Source of the DNA: Phaeobacter sp. 22II1-1F12B
GTDB taxonomy: Bacteria > Pseudomonadota > Alphaproteobacteria > Rhodobacterales > Rhodobacteraceae
DNA length: 64,000 nucleotides
Reading direction: 5' to 3'
NCBI RefSeq assembly: GCF_002210165.1
Contig: NZ_AQQP01000001.1
Coordinates: 372,001-436,000, forward strand
Shown: in pieces, positions 1 to 8,230 of the stretch
How the letters are laid out: each line of letters starts with the position of its first letter
How positions within the stretch are numbered: the stretch's first letter is position 1
The notes under the pieces: generated by a model
Told to the model about the DNA's origin: nothing
Databases searched by the model: none
Seen by the model: only the letters and a program-made list of their open reading frames with translations
Made by a program: the position numbers and the translations under genes

Positions 1-207
1 GCGCCCCAGGTTCTGACCTATGGCAACGATGTCGAGGCAAAAGAGCTTGCTGCCAAGTTGATACGCGACATCGGTTTTGAACCGCTTGAGGCGGGCGGCC
101 TGCGGAATGGTCGCTTTATCGAGCCTTTCGCCATGGCGACTGTCGAACTGGCGTACATACAGCCCGGTGGACCGGCTCTGATTTACAATTTTGACAAACT
201 GCGCTGA
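1..207 (+). CDS. NAD(P)-binding F420-reductase-like protein, C-terminal part
   Basis: The window opens inside a reading frame that ends at TGA 205-207; only the last 68 residues are visible. They contain a stretch like the C-terminus of coenzyme-F420-dependent NADP oxidoreductase-like dinucleotide-binding proteins (COG2085 type): a Gly-rich turn after an '[15 protein letters not shown]' segment, then a helix '[13 protein letters not shown]'. The Rossmann domain would lie upstream of the window, so the cofactor cannot be judged. The next gene, a cupin, starts 19 bp downstream in the same direction, suggesting co-transcription. The family call rests on a short C-terminal piece and is moderate. 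Confidence 0.6.
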   Translation, partial: APQVLTYGNDVEAKELAAKLIRDIGFEPLEAGGLRNGRFIEPFAMATVELAYIQPGGPALIYNFDKLR

Positions 208-226
208 ACGCAGGGAAAGGCACATC

Positions 227-622
227 ATGAAAATCGTACGCTCTGGAACAATGCCCTCGAACCCCGGACCGGAGGATTACTTTACGGGAACCGTACGGAT
301 CGACCCGCTGTTTCAGGCCGAGGAACCCGGACGCACAAGTGGCGCCCAAGTGACATTCGAGCCCGGCGCCCGTACCGCATGGCATACACATCCAGCCGGA
401 CAAACCCTGATCGTCACATTCGGCCGAGGCCGGGTCCAGCGTGAGGGCGGTCCGATCGAAGAGATCAGCCAAGGCGATGTAGTCTGGTTTCCGGCAGGCG
501 AAAAGCACTGGCACGGTGCCTCGCCTGAGACAGCGATGAGCCATATAGCGATCCAGGAAAGCATCGACGGCACACCTGTCACATGGATGGAAAAGGTGTC
601 GGACGAAGACTACGGAGGCTAA
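227..622 (+). CDS. Cupin protein, manganese hydroxynitrile-lyase-like
   Basis: A 131-residue single-domain cupin. I chose ATG 227 because AGGGAAAGG lies 6 bp upstream; a longer frame from a TTG at 191 has no such site. Likely metal ligands are visible: His53 and His55 ([10 protein letters not shown]), Gln59, and His94 (GEKHWHG). These occupy the same positions as the ligands of the Mn-dependent cupin hydroxynitrile lyase of Granulicella tundricola, and the flanking sequence also resembles that enzyme as I remember it. Many family members are annotated as (R)-mandelonitrile lyase or quercetin-dioxygenase-like cupin, and their natural substrate is generally unknown. A hairpin follows at 629-665. 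Confidence 0.85.
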   Translation: MKIVRSGTMPSNPGPEDYFTGTVRIDPLFQAEEPGRTSGAQVTFEPGARTAWHTHPAGQTLIVTFGRGRVQREGGPIEEISQGDVVWFPAGEKHWHGASPETAMSHIAIQESIDGTPVTWMEKVSDEDYGG

Positions 623-628
623 TCGTCA

Positions 629-665
629 GCGCGGACGTTTATGATGTCGCATCGAACGTCCGCGC
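629..665 (+). terminator. Hairpin after the cupin gene
   Basis: GCGCGGACGTT at 629-639 pairs perfectly with AACGTCCGCGC at 655-665 across a 15-nt loop, 7 bp after the cupin stop. There is no clear T run, so it may be a weak terminator or a 3'-end stabilising hairpin. Confidence 0.5.
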
Positions 666-739
666 GATGCAATTTGTCATGCATCAGTGCTTTTCGGGCG
701 GTCGTTCGCTTAACCTGTCAGCAGTCCCTCTTCCCGAAG

Positions 740-1015
740 TGCTATGGCCATGAGTTCTAGGCCAAATTCCATTGGCATGTCGAGGATCTGGGCATCCGCC
801 ATGCTTACATCAAGCGCGGGACGCCGCAGCTGAACGGTAAGATGGAACGGTCGTATAGGTCCGATGGGCAGGGGTTCTACGAGCTATTGAGCTATAAAGG
901 CGATGTCGATTTTGAAGTAAAATTGGACGAATGGGAGCGCTTCTATAACTTCCACAGGCCGCACGGCGCACACAACGGAAAGACGCCTAACGAAGCGCTC
1001 AGAGAGAAGTTGTAA
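740..1015 (+). pseudogene. IS481-family transposase remnant
   Basis: About 90 codons of the C-terminal half of an IS481-type rve transposase can be read in one frame up to TAA 1013-1015. The 'AKFHWHVEDLGIRHAYIK' and 'YNFHRPHGAHNGKTPNEAL' segments are characteristic, including the final catalytic-region helix. The codon after 'HEF' is TAG at 758-760, where the family has Gln (CAG), so it carries a nonsense mutation as well as lacking its N-terminal two-thirds. It is a dead fragment; its 3' edge abuts an oppositely oriented IS3 remnant. Confidence 0.75.
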
Positions 1016-1029
1016 TCAACAAACGGGAT

Positions 1030-1585
1030 GTCCCACGAACAACCGCACCTTACACCAGACGTGCTTCCATCGTTTCGGGGCGCAAGCGCAAACATTAGCC
1101 ATCCATTTCCCCAGAAAAAGCTCCGAAAGGGCCTGCCAAAGCCGGCCACGTTTCTTCTATTTTGGCGGAACCTTGAGGCCTTCACGCCGCCATATTGGTT
1201 CCGCCTTTGCCTGATAAGCGATTTGCATCGGAAATCTGCCGAAAGAGTCGCTTGTGATTCAAGCACCATTCAGCCTGAAACCGCATTCTGGTGATCTGCC
1301 GATATCCGTAGCGACCATAATTGTCTACCAGCTCAATGATATCCGTTATCAGACGGTGCTAATCAGCTCGGCCTTGCGGCACCTTGTGCTGCGTGAACCG
1401 GTGTTGGCCAAGTATGTGGCAGGCCCGACGCTCCGCAAGGCGAAACTCCTGCCGCACGTGTTCAATGCACCTCCGACGATGTTAAGGGCTTACAATTGTC
1501 CCTTCGCCGCTTCCGTCAGAATGAGCTTGTCCAACGTCAAATCGGATACCGCGCGAGGCAGCCGCTGGTTCTCTTTCTCAATCTA
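1030..1585 (-). pseudogene. IS3-family orfA end plus orfB start, heavily decayed
   Basis: Read on the minus strand, 1585 downward gives the C-terminus of an IS3 OrfA ('ENQRLPRAVSDLTLDK', stop near 1492). Then, with frame changes and stops, it gives an OrfB N-terminal half: 'HVRQEFRLAERRACHILGQH', 'DIIELVDNYGRYGYRQIT', 'CLRLRPE'. The order and motifs fit the IS3 family, but the copy has several indels and nonsense codons and lacks the DDE half. It is truncated at about 1030, where it meets the IS481 remnant, and at about 1585, where another IS3 piece begins. Confidence 0.65.
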
Positions 1586-1587
1586 GT

Positions 1588-2374
1588 TTAGCCGGTCGAT
1601 GCAGGAGATCGCCGTCAAGCGACGTCGTTTCGGCTACCGGCGGATTAGGGTGCTGCTGGAACGCAAAGGCATGAGCATGAACCACAAGAAGCTTTACCGG
1701 ATCTACTGGGAAGAGGGTTTTTCCGTGAAGCGACGACGGGGCCGGAAACGGGCGCGCGGGACAAGAACACCGATGCCTGTTGCCGCGCATCCTAATGCGC
1801 GCTGGTCGCTGGTCTTCGTGTCCGACAGCTTCGGCGCGTCGCGAAAGTTCCGGGTTCTGGCGGTGATCGACGACTGCACCCGGGAATGCCTGTGCTTAGT
1901 TGTGGATACCAGCCTCTCTGGCGAACGGGTTGCCCGTGAGCTCAGCGCCCTGATCCGGATTTATGGCAAGCCCGGTTGTATTGTCAGTGACAATGGGACC
2001 GAATTCACCAGTCGGGCGATCCTGAGATGGGCAGACGAGAACACCGTGCCGTAGCATTACATCGATCCAGGAAAACCGCAGCAGAATGCGTTCGTGGAAA
2101 GCTTCAACGGCAGCCTCAGGGACGAGCTGCTGAACGAGGAGATATTCGACAGTCTGGAAGATGCGCGGCGAAAGCTGGCCCTCTGGCGCTACGACTACAA
2201 CACGGTCCGGCCGCACTCTTCCTTGGGCAACCAGACACCGCAGCAAGCGCGCCGAGCGCTTGAGCAATTTGAGGATTCCGCGCCCGGCACGATTGCGCCA
2301 GACGGAGAAGACGAATACCCAGTTCCAACCTGTAGACTCTCGTTATGAATGAGGGACCAGCAGGGGGCAGGTCA
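1588..2374 (+). mobile_element. 5'-truncated IS3-family element with intact right end
   Basis: The element keeps most of orfB and a right terminal sequence GGGGGCAGGTCA at 2363-2374, the kind of end seen in IS407-type IS3 members. OrfA and the left end are missing; at about 1588 the sequence switches to another IS remnant. The right end stops one base before the minus-strand fliP stop codon (2376-2378), so this insertion or a later deletion fixed the present left border of the flagellar block. Confidence 0.75.
1599..2348 (+). pseudogene. IS3-family OrfB transposase with internal stop
   Basis: The frame runs through an HTH_21-like N-terminus ('RRRFGYRRIRVLLERKG') and the rve catalytic core ('VIDDCTRECL', 'SDNGTEFTS', '[11 protein letters not shown]'). 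DDE residues are recognisable: Asp in VIDD, Asp in SDNG, and Glu in VESFNG. It is broken by TAG at 2052-2054 where the family has Trp (TGG) before His-Tyr-Ile; the frame is otherwise continuous on both sides. The first 20 or so residues and all of OrfA are missing. Non-functional. Confidence 0.85.
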
Positions 2375-2375
2375 G

Positions 2376-3119
2376 TCACAATGAATAGCTTCGCACCAAA
2401 CTGCTGGCAATCAAGCTCCATCCATCAACAATAACAAAAAAACCAAGCTTGAAGGGTAGTGACACAATCGCCGGTGGGACCATCATCATACCCATCGACA
2501 TTAGTATAGCCGCAACCAACAAATCGATAATAAGGAACGGTAAAAAAATGATAAATCCTATCTGGAAAGCACGCGATATTTCGGACAACATAAAGCTTGG
2601 TATCAAAACAGATAATGGAGTTGAGGGACTTGCGGCGTCAGTTGAGCTGTTCGTTTGAATTGTATTCTTGCGCAAATCTGCCAAAGTTCTAATCGTGTTT
2701 TGCTTTGTCCGAACAACCATAAAATTTTGGAATGGCTCTACTGCGCGGAGTAGACCTGTTTCAGCATCTATAGTTTCTTCGATCATGGGTCTCAACCCTA
2801 GCTTCCATGCATCTTCGAACTCGGGTTCCATAATAAAATAGGTAAGGAAAAGTGCCAAACTTACGATAAGCATGTTTGGGGGGGATTGCTGCAATCCAAT
2901 CGCTTGGCGTAGAATAGCAAATACGGTTATCAGAAGCGGGAAACTAGTCACCATCATAATTATACCCGGTGCCAAGCTCAAAACCGTTATTAATCCGATT
3001 AGCTGAATTGCACGACCATTAAAGGAGGCGCCGTCTCCCATCGGAAAGTTCAATCCTTGCGCGAGAGAAACGCTTGGCATTACAGCCAGGATAAGTAGAA
3101 TTTTAGAAAAAAGGCTCAT
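2376..3119 (-). CDS. fliP: Flagellar type III export gate protein FliP
   Basis: A 247-residue inner-membrane protein of the flagellar export gate (FliP/FliQ/FliR), which forms the channel for export of rod, hook and filament subunits. An N-terminal signal-like segment is followed by hydrophobic helices. The hallmark C-terminal motif 'IDLLVAAILMSMGMMMVPP' is present, as is 'ISRAFQIGFIIFLPF'. It is the last gene of the leftward operon fliF-fliH-fliN-fliP, 16 bp after fliN. The stop codon lies one base from the right end of an IS3-family element, so anything once downstream in this operon is gone. Length is normal and the gene looks intact. Confidence 0.96.
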   Translation of the reverse strand: MSLFSKILLILAVMPSVSLAQGLNFPMGDGASFNGRAIQLIGLITVLSLAPGIIMMVTSFPLLITVFAILRQAIGLQQSPPNMLIVSLALFLTYFIMEPEFEDAWKLGLRPMIEETIDAETGLLRAVEPFQNFMVVRTKQNTIRTLADLRKNTIQTNSSTDAASPSTPLSVLIPSFMLSEISRAFQIGFIIFLPFLIIDLLVAAILMSMGMMMVPPAIVSLPFKLGFFVIVDGWSLIASSLVRSYSL

Positions 3120-3135
3120 CGGAGTACTGTAATTT

Positions 3136-3426
3136 CTACAGTTCGTCTTTTAGGTCTGAAATTTCTGTTAAGCGAACAGCGAGCTGTTTTGAATTTTCAT
3201 CCAAAATCTCCTCTAGTTTTCCCTTAGCTATTAGGCGATCTCCAATATACAACTCCACAGGATCTTCGATGCGTTTGTCTAGTACCAATACAGAGTTTTC
3301 CGACATCGTAACTAATTCTTTGATTAAAGGCCTGGCACGACCCACCGAAACTATGATTTCGATAGGAATAGCAGAAAAAGGGTTGGTTTTAGGGCCGAGT
3401 TCTTTATCTTCGGGTGCTTTATCCAT
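3136..3426 (-). CDS. fliN: Flagellar motor switch protein FliN
   Basis: A 96-residue protein ending in the SpoA/SurfaceAntigen fold of the C-ring: 'IPIEIIVSVGRARPLIKEL', then 'VELYIGDRLIAKGKLEEI'. FliN forms the base of the switch complex with FliM and FliG and docks FliH-FliI. The ATG overlaps the end of fliH by 8 bp, indicating translational coupling. It is short, close to the minimal FliN length, with no long N-terminal extension. No fliM or fliG is present in the window. Confidence 0.93.
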   Translation of the reverse strand: MDKAPEDKELGPKTNPFSAIPIEIIVSVGRARPLIKELVTMSENSVLVLDKRIEDPVELYIGDRLIAKGKLEEILDENSKQLAVRLTEISDLKDEL

Positions 3427-4018
3427 ATTTATCGCTCATTTCATTCTCAAATGTGAAAGTGTCTATTGCGTCGAGCATGGAGTTTATAGTGCGATTGACG
3501 TTAATTTCGCGCTCGATATCACTGACCCGCAAAGCTATTTGGTCATCGTTTAACGAGATGTCTTCTTCAATATATAGCGACATTGGGAGTTCCAGTTTAA
3601 GGAGGTTTTGGAAGTTTTCTTCTTTACCCTTTGGAACGAAAATGGTTAACGCATCGGGGGCGCTTGAGTTTAAAATGGACTCGATTTCTTGAAGTATATG
3701 CTGCCCAAGAGTGCCATGCAAAATTTCAGGCAAAAACTTTTCAGAAATCAGGCGCAATATTTCACCAGAACACTTTGCGAACTGCTCTCGCGCTTCATAA
3801 AATGTAAATGAAATATCCTCGAGGTGATGAGCCATTCCGTTTGAAGCTCTGGAATTTTCCGTTGCTTGATTTTTTAAAGCATCCTCCCATCCGGCAGCAT
3901 ACCCCTTCTCAAACGCAGCGAGCCGAATGTCCTCCAAGTCATCGTCGCTCATCGTCGGCACGTTTGTATTCGCGTTTGAATTGGCGTCGAAGTTTTCAAA
4001 AAGATCTGCGATAGACAT
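3419..4018 (-). CDS. fliH: FliH-like export ATPase regulator
   Basis: A 199-residue soluble protein in the fliH position between fliF and fliN. The N-terminal part has the 'FEKGYAAGWEDAL' pattern, resembling the GxxxG-type region of FliH. The middle is predicted alpha-helical, and the C-terminal part resembles the FliH/HrpE domain only weakly. FliH holds the ATPase FliI inactive and brings it to FliN and the export gate. The start codon ATG overlaps the fliF stop as TGATG. Assignment depends on position as much as on sequence; no fliI is seen here. Confidence 0.8.
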   Translation of the reverse strand: MSIADLFENFDANSNANTNVPTMSDDDLEDIRLAAFEKGYAAGWEDALKNQATENSRASNGMAHHLEDISFTFYEAREQFAKCSGEILRLISEKFLPEILHGTLGQHILQEIESILNSSAPDALTIFVPKGKEENFQNLLKLELPMSLYIEEDISLNDDQIALRVSDIEREINVNRTINSMLDAIDTFTFENEMSDKYG

Positions 4019-5688
4019 CAGGTTTTCTCTCCACTTTCCTCTAGCCAGCTCCGCAAAATTTCGACAGTTTCTTCTTGGCGTTCACCGATTAAAGAGCGAA
4101 GCCGATCTACGGGATCTTGCGAACCCGAGGGCAAGCTGAAGTCTGGGAGACCTAAGTCTTCTGCGCTGCTATTGGAATCCATACTAAAACTGGGGAATGC
4201 ATTTGCATCGCCGTTGTCAATGTCACCATCCAATGCGGCAATACCGTCTTCATTGGAACCTTCTTCAAAAACCGGGAGCGCTGGAACCGTTTCATTGGAT
4301 CCAGTCGAAGGGTTGGATAACAAAGGCCGGATTACAAAAATCCCTAGGACAGTGGCAACCAATCCAAGGATGGCCATCTGGATAATTGAAAAAAGATCGA
4401 TATTGAGTTCTTGAAGCAGACTAGTTCCAGCACTAGTCCCAAGAGGTTCGACTATTGCGAGCTCCATCGATTTGATAGTTATAACGTCTCCTCGCTCTTC
4501 TTGAAACCCGACCGCGGAAGCGACCAGTTCACGCAACGCACTCAGCTCTCCGTCGGACCTTTCCTGGAATACCAGCTCACCGGATTCGTTGCTTTCGGAC
4601 AGGCCATTGACAAGAACGGCAACGGTCAGACGTTTGATTGCTCCCGGTGATCTAAGAATTTCGTGCTCAGTTTCCGAAACTTCGTAGTTCACTCTCTCGC
4701 GAGTTTCATTGGCTTGAGCGCTGGACCCCTCCCCAGCGGACCCTTCGCCGTCGGGAAGATTAGAGGCAACAGTAACGTCGCCGCTGCCCTGATTCTGAGA
4801 CGAATCCGAACGTTCTTCCGTTTCGGTACTTATTGCAACTCTTCCTTCGGGGTCAAAACGACGTTCCCTGATAGACTCGGTCTCTGTAATGGTATCTACG
4901 CTGACTTCCACAACAGCGTTACCCGTTCCCACGCGAGCCTCCACGAGGTTGAGAACCCGCTCACGAAGTTGCTTTGCCTTCTCTTCTGCATTTGAAGGTC
5001 CAGCAGACGAATCATTTGGTCCGATAAGTACGCCATTAGCATCTATGACCGAAACATCCTCGACGGCTAGGTTACTTACGGCAGATGCCACCAAATAGCG
5101 AAGTGCGTTAGCTTGAGCCGATGTTATCGGGACCCCAGACGGTACCACCGAAACAGAAGCGGTCGGAGCAACATTTCTTTGGAACGGATTTGAACCATTA
5201 TTTGCAATATGAACGCGCGCTTGACTAACAAACGCACTAGCAACGATCGTCCGGGCTAACTCTCCTTCCTTTGCGCGCCAATAAGCGGCATCAAACATTT
5301 GAGACGTTGTTCCGAACCCGTTTAAGGTGTCGAGGAGTTCATATCCCCGGCCTCCCGTCATCGGCAACCCCTCGCTGGCAAGGGTCAGTCTGATTTCATC
5401 ACGTTGGTTCGAAGGCACGTAAATCGATCCACCCCGAACTTCGTATGGGGTGCCGCGCTGTTCAATCGCACGAACCACATCCCCGGCTGCGCTGCTTTCT
5501 AGGCCTGCATACAGCAACGTCATATTGGGCGACGTTGCCATTCTCGACATGGCAAAAATCAAAAGAGACGTTGCTAGACAAGCCAGTACAAGAATGAAAC
5601 GCCTGCGCGCGTCCAAGCCAACCCAAACATCAATAATCTTTTGCAACTGTACCTCCGTCACGCCGACGTTCTGTACGACGTGCCTCAT
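4018..5688 (-). CDS. fliF: Flagellar MS-ring protein FliF
   Basis: A 556-residue protein with a first transmembrane helix at about residues 31-50, a large periplasmic ring-building (YscJ/FliF) domain containing 'LLYAGLESSAAGDVV' and 'ARVHIA', a second transmembrane helix at about 430-455, and a C-terminal FliG-binding tail ending 'EETVEILRSWLEESGEKT'. FliF is the first structure assembled in the basal body. The ATG is preceded by GAGGAATT. It heads the leftward operon and is divergent from fliL; the 76-bp gap to the fliL ATG must hold both promoters. Intact. Confidence 0.97.
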   Translation of the reverse strand: MRHVVQNVGVTEVQLQKIIDVWVGLDARRRFILVLACLATSLLIFAMSRMATSPNMTLLYAGLESSAAGDVVRAIEQRGTPYEVRGGSIYVPSNQRDEIRLTLASEGLPMTGGRGYELLDTLNGFGTTSQMFDAAYWRAKEGELARTIVASAFVSQARVHIANNGSNPFQRNVAPTASVSVVPSGVPITSAQANALRYLVASAVSNLAVEDVSVIDANGVLIGPNDSSAGPSNAEEKAKQLRERVLNLVEARVGTGNAVVEVSVDTITETESIRERRFDPEGRVAISTETEERSDSSQNQGSGDVTVASNLPDGEGSAGEGSSAQANETRERVNYEVSETEHEILRSPGAIKRLTVAVLVNGLSESNESGELVFQERSDGELSALRELVASAVGFQEERGDVITIKSMELAIVEPLGTSAGTSLLQELNIDLFSIIQMAILGLVATVLGIFVIRPLLSNPSTGSNETVPALPVFEEGSNEDGIAALDGDIDNGDANAFPSFSMDSNSSAEDLGLPDFSLPSGSQDPVDRLRSLIGERQEETVEILRSWLEESGEKT

Positions 5689-5764
5689 AATTCCTCGATT
5701 GCCCTTAACAATCGGTTAGTTGCTGCGGGTTTATGAAGATGTAGCGAAGGAGTTGAGGCCCAAG

Positions 5765-6286
5765 ATGACGGATGCGACGACAAATGACCCGCAAGAAGGC
5801 AAGAAGTTGGGGAAGAAACCCATAATTATCAGTGTGGTATTGATGGTTGTCGGTGGAGTCGGAGGCTACTTCGCAACGTCATCAGGTCTCATCCCTATAT
5901 CGCGCGAAGTAGCGACAGCACAAAGTGAAGATGGGTCGAGACAGCAAGACGCAACAGACATGGTAGAAGCGGTCGAGCCACTTCCAGATATTGACTATGT
6001 AGAACTGGAACCTGTCGTTGTGACAATGATTCACACCGAACAAGTGTTCAATTTGCGCTTCCGAGCGCAACTCGAGGTGAATGCCATGTACAAAAAAGAT
6101 GTGGAAAAGATCACTCCCAGAATTATTGACGTTTTAAATAGTTACCTGCGTGCGTTGGAAATCAACGATTTCAAGAATGGATACGCGCTCACCAAGATCC
6201 GCGCGCAGTTATTACGAAGGTTCCAAGCAGTGGCAGGGCAGGGCAGAATAAGGGACGTGTTGGTAATGGATTTTACATTAAACTAG
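5765..6286 (+). CDS. fliL: Flagellar basal body-associated protein FliL
   Basis: A 173-residue protein from ATG 5765 (an upstream TTG at 5720 gives 15 unconvincing extra residues). A short Lys-rich cytoplasmic tail is followed by one transmembrane helix (about residues 20-40) and a periplasmic FliL domain with 'IDYVELEPVVVTM' and 'ITPRIIDVLNSYLRAL'. The domain resembles stomatin/prohibitin folds and stabilises stators around the motor, which fits the motE and motA genes downstream. It is the first gene of the rightward operon. FliL family membership is clear. Confidence 0.93.
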   Translation: MTDATTNDPQEGKKLGKKPIIISVVLMVVGGVGGYFATSSGLIPISREVATAQSEDGSRQQDATDMVEAVEPLPDIDYVELEPVVVTMIHTEQVFNLRFRAQLEVNAMYKKDVEKITPRIIDVLNSYLRALEINDFKNGYALTKIRAQLLRRFQAVAGQGRIRDVLVMDFTLN

Positions 6287-6295
6287 GGGATTATT

Positions 6296-6697
6296 TTGAA
6301 TTTGATCGCAGACTCGTTATTGATTGCAGGGGCTTTGGGTGCGGTCTTGTACTGCTTCATACTCTCCAGGCGGCTGAACCGTTTCAACAACTTGGAGAAA
6401 GGAGTCGGAGGCGCTGTCGCAGTATTGTCTGCGCAAGTTGATGAACTTTCGAACGCTTTGATTTCTGCACGCGGCGCTGCTGATGAATCCGCAAAAAAGC
6501 TTGAAGACCTGACTATTAGAGCCGAAGCAGCGCGTTCCAAATTAGACTTGATGATGGCTTCCATGCATGACCTTCCCGATTTTTCCGACGATGCTGGCCC
6601 CTTACAAACGGTCAAAGACACGGAGGATTCGAGAGGCGACCAATCCAACATCATATTCAAAAGGTGCACTGAAAAGAGACCAGAGGATTCTTTGTGA
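6296..6697 (+). CDS. DUF6468-type membrane-anchored coiled-coil protein
   Basis: A 133-residue protein starting at TTG 6296, 9 bp after the fliL stop, with GGGGATTATT upstream as a weak ribosome site. One N-terminal transmembrane helix (about residues 4-22) is followed by a long amphipathic coiled coil (about 30-90) and an acidic tail. Proteins of this shape sit between fliL and motE/motA in many alphaproteobacterial flagellar clusters and are annotated as DUF6468; their role is unknown but probably at the motor. The 3' end overlaps the next start by 4 bp. Family name is from context and shape, so moderate. Confidence 0.65.
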   Translation: MNLIADSLLIAGALGAVLYCFILSRRLNRFNNLEKGVGGAVAVLSAQVDELSNALISARGAADESAKKLEDLTIRAEAARSKLDLMMASMHDLPDFSDDAGPLQTVKDTEDSRGDQSNIIFKRCTEKRPEDSL

Positions 6698-7302
6698 CTG
6701 TAACGGATAATTTTGGAAAGCCTTTTAGGCATAGACTCGGAGTCCTATTTTGTATTGGAATGTTATTGTTGGCGTCCGCTATCCTACGATTGAGCATCAA
6801 TGTAGGGCCAGCAATTGCTAGTAACCTGATCGCTGCGCAAGAAACAACATCAGCACAACCAATTTCGGACACCGCCCAAGCCCCTATAAACCCCGAAGGG
6901 CTTGGGCGTATGCTGAAGGAACTACAGGCAAAAGAAGCCGTTTTAAATGAAAGAGAAAAGGAAATAGAAAGCAGATTGAAAGCTATAGAAATTGCCGACG
7001 CAGCTTTAGAACGCAAACTAGCTGAATTGATCGAGGTAGAAAAATCGCTAAGCGAGACTCTTGCACTAGCGGACGGGGCCGCCGAGGCTGACATTTCCAG
7101 GCTTGTAGACGTGTACGAAAAAATGAAACACAAAGATGCCGCAGCACTGTTCGAAGAGATGGACCCCGCCTTTGCATCTGGCTTTTTGGCGCGTATGAAC
7201 GCCAATTCAGCCGCAGGCATAATGGCTAAACTAAGCCCGAAAGCTGCTTATACTATAAGCGCATTGTTAGCAGGAAGAAATGCTGAGGTTCCAAAAGAAT
7301 AA
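6694..7302 (+). CDS. motE: MotE-like motility protein
   Basis: A 202-residue protein starting at GTG 6694 (GTGA overlap with the previous stop). A membrane helix or signal anchor at about residues 15-35 is followed by a coiled coil (about 65-125). The C-terminal domain is MgtE-N-like ('VYEKMKHKDAAALFEEMDPAFASGFLARM', 'AAGIMAKLSPKAAYTISALLAGR' in part). In rhizobia MotE is the periplasmic chaperone for MotC folding and stability. That the large TPR gene two positions downstream could be its partner is inference. The domain order matches MotE well. Confidence 0.82.
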   Translation: MTVTDNFGKPFRHRLGVLFCIGMLLLASAILRLSINVGPAIASNLIAAQETTSAQPISDTAQAPINPEGLGRMLKELQAKEAVLNEREKEIESRLKAIEIADAALERKLAELIEVEKSLSETLALADGAAEADISRLVDVYEKMKHKDAAALFEEMDPAFASGFLARMNANSAAGIMAKLSPKAAYTISALLAGRNAEVPKE

Positions 7303-7360
7303 ATATCCTTTTAAACCGGCGAAAATTGATACTCGTCTAAACGTACGATCGGTCTTGTAA

Positions 7361-8230
7361 ATGATAGGCATTATAGGCATTGCAGTAATATTTATAATGG
7401 TTTTTGGCGGCTATCTTGCCGCCGGTGGAAAAATGGCAATCATTATAAAAGCACTTCCGTTCGAACTAATGATGATTGGGGGAGCTGCTACTGGCGCTTT
7501 CCTGATAAGCAACGATTTTGCGGGCGTAAAGCATACGATAAAAGACGTTGGAAAGGTATTTCGAGGACCAAAATGGAGCCAAGAGGATTACAAAGACCTT
7601 TTGTGCCTACTATTCGCATTAATTCGAATGGCGCGACAAAACCCAGTTGCTATCGAGCAACACATAGAGCAACCAGACGAATCGGCGATATTTCAAAAAT
7701 ATCCAAAAATTCAGAAGGACACTGAAGCAATAAGTTTAATTTGCGACACAATAAGGTCCGCTTCAATGAATTATGATGACCCTCACCAAGTAGAAGAAGT
7801 TCTAGAAAAAAGAATGGAAGCCAATTTGCACCACGCTATGCATTCGAGCCATGCATTGCAAACAGTTGCAGACGCGTTACCAGCTCTTGGCATTGTCGCG
7901 GCAGTTTTGGGTGTGATAAAAACTATGGCTTCGATTGATCAACCGCCTGAAGTTCTTGGAGGGCTAATCGGTGGAGCTTTGGTGGGGACATTCTTGGGGG
8001 TCTTCCTCGCTTATGGTTTGGTTGGACCTTTCGCTACCAAGGTAAAAACAGTTGTTGAAGAAGACAGCCATTTCCATCAACTAATCAGAGAGGTATTAGT
8101 CGCTAACTTGCACAATCACGTGGCGGCAATTTGCATAGAAGTTGGACGACAAAATACGCCGTCCCACGTGCGACCAGGCTATTCGGAATTGGAGGAAGCC
8201 TTAAAGGCTGTCAAACAGGATTCAGCATGA
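7361..8230 (+). CDS. motA: Flagellar stator protein MotA
   Basis: A 289-residue membrane protein with four transmembrane helices: two at the N-terminus (about 1-20 and 30-50), then a cytoplasmic loop, and two near the C-terminus ('LPALGIVAAVLGVIKTM' and 'GGLIGGALVGTFLGVFLAYG'). MotA forms the rotating pentamer around the MotB dimer and couples ion flow to FliG. The conserved Pro of the third helix region is present. It overlaps the following gene by 4 bp (ATGA). No motB lies in this window, so the proton-channel partner must be elsewhere. Confidence 0.96.
   Translation: MIGIIGIAVIFIMVFGGYLAAGGKMAIIIKALPFELMMIGGAATGAFLISNDFAGVKHTIKDVGKVFRGPKWSQEDYKDLLCLLFALIRMARQNPVAIEQHIEQPDESAIFQKYPKIQKDTEAISLICDTIRSASMNYDDPHQVEEVLEKRMEANLHHAMHSSHALQTVADALPALGIVAAVLGVIKTMASIDQPPEVLGGLIGGALVGTFLGVFLAYGLVGPFATKVKTVVEEDSHFHQLIREVLVANLHNHVAAICIEVGRQNTPSHVRPGYSELEEALKAVKQDSA

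Noticed and set aside
116-582. Minus-strand open frames opposite the cupin gene
   Set aside because: They are antisense to a well-supported cupin, lack ribosome sites and show no recognisable domain.
943-1586. Plus- and minus-strand open frames of about 90-110 codons between the IS remnants
   Set aside because: They are chance openings within decayed IS481/IS3 sequence; homology lies in other, interrupted frames.
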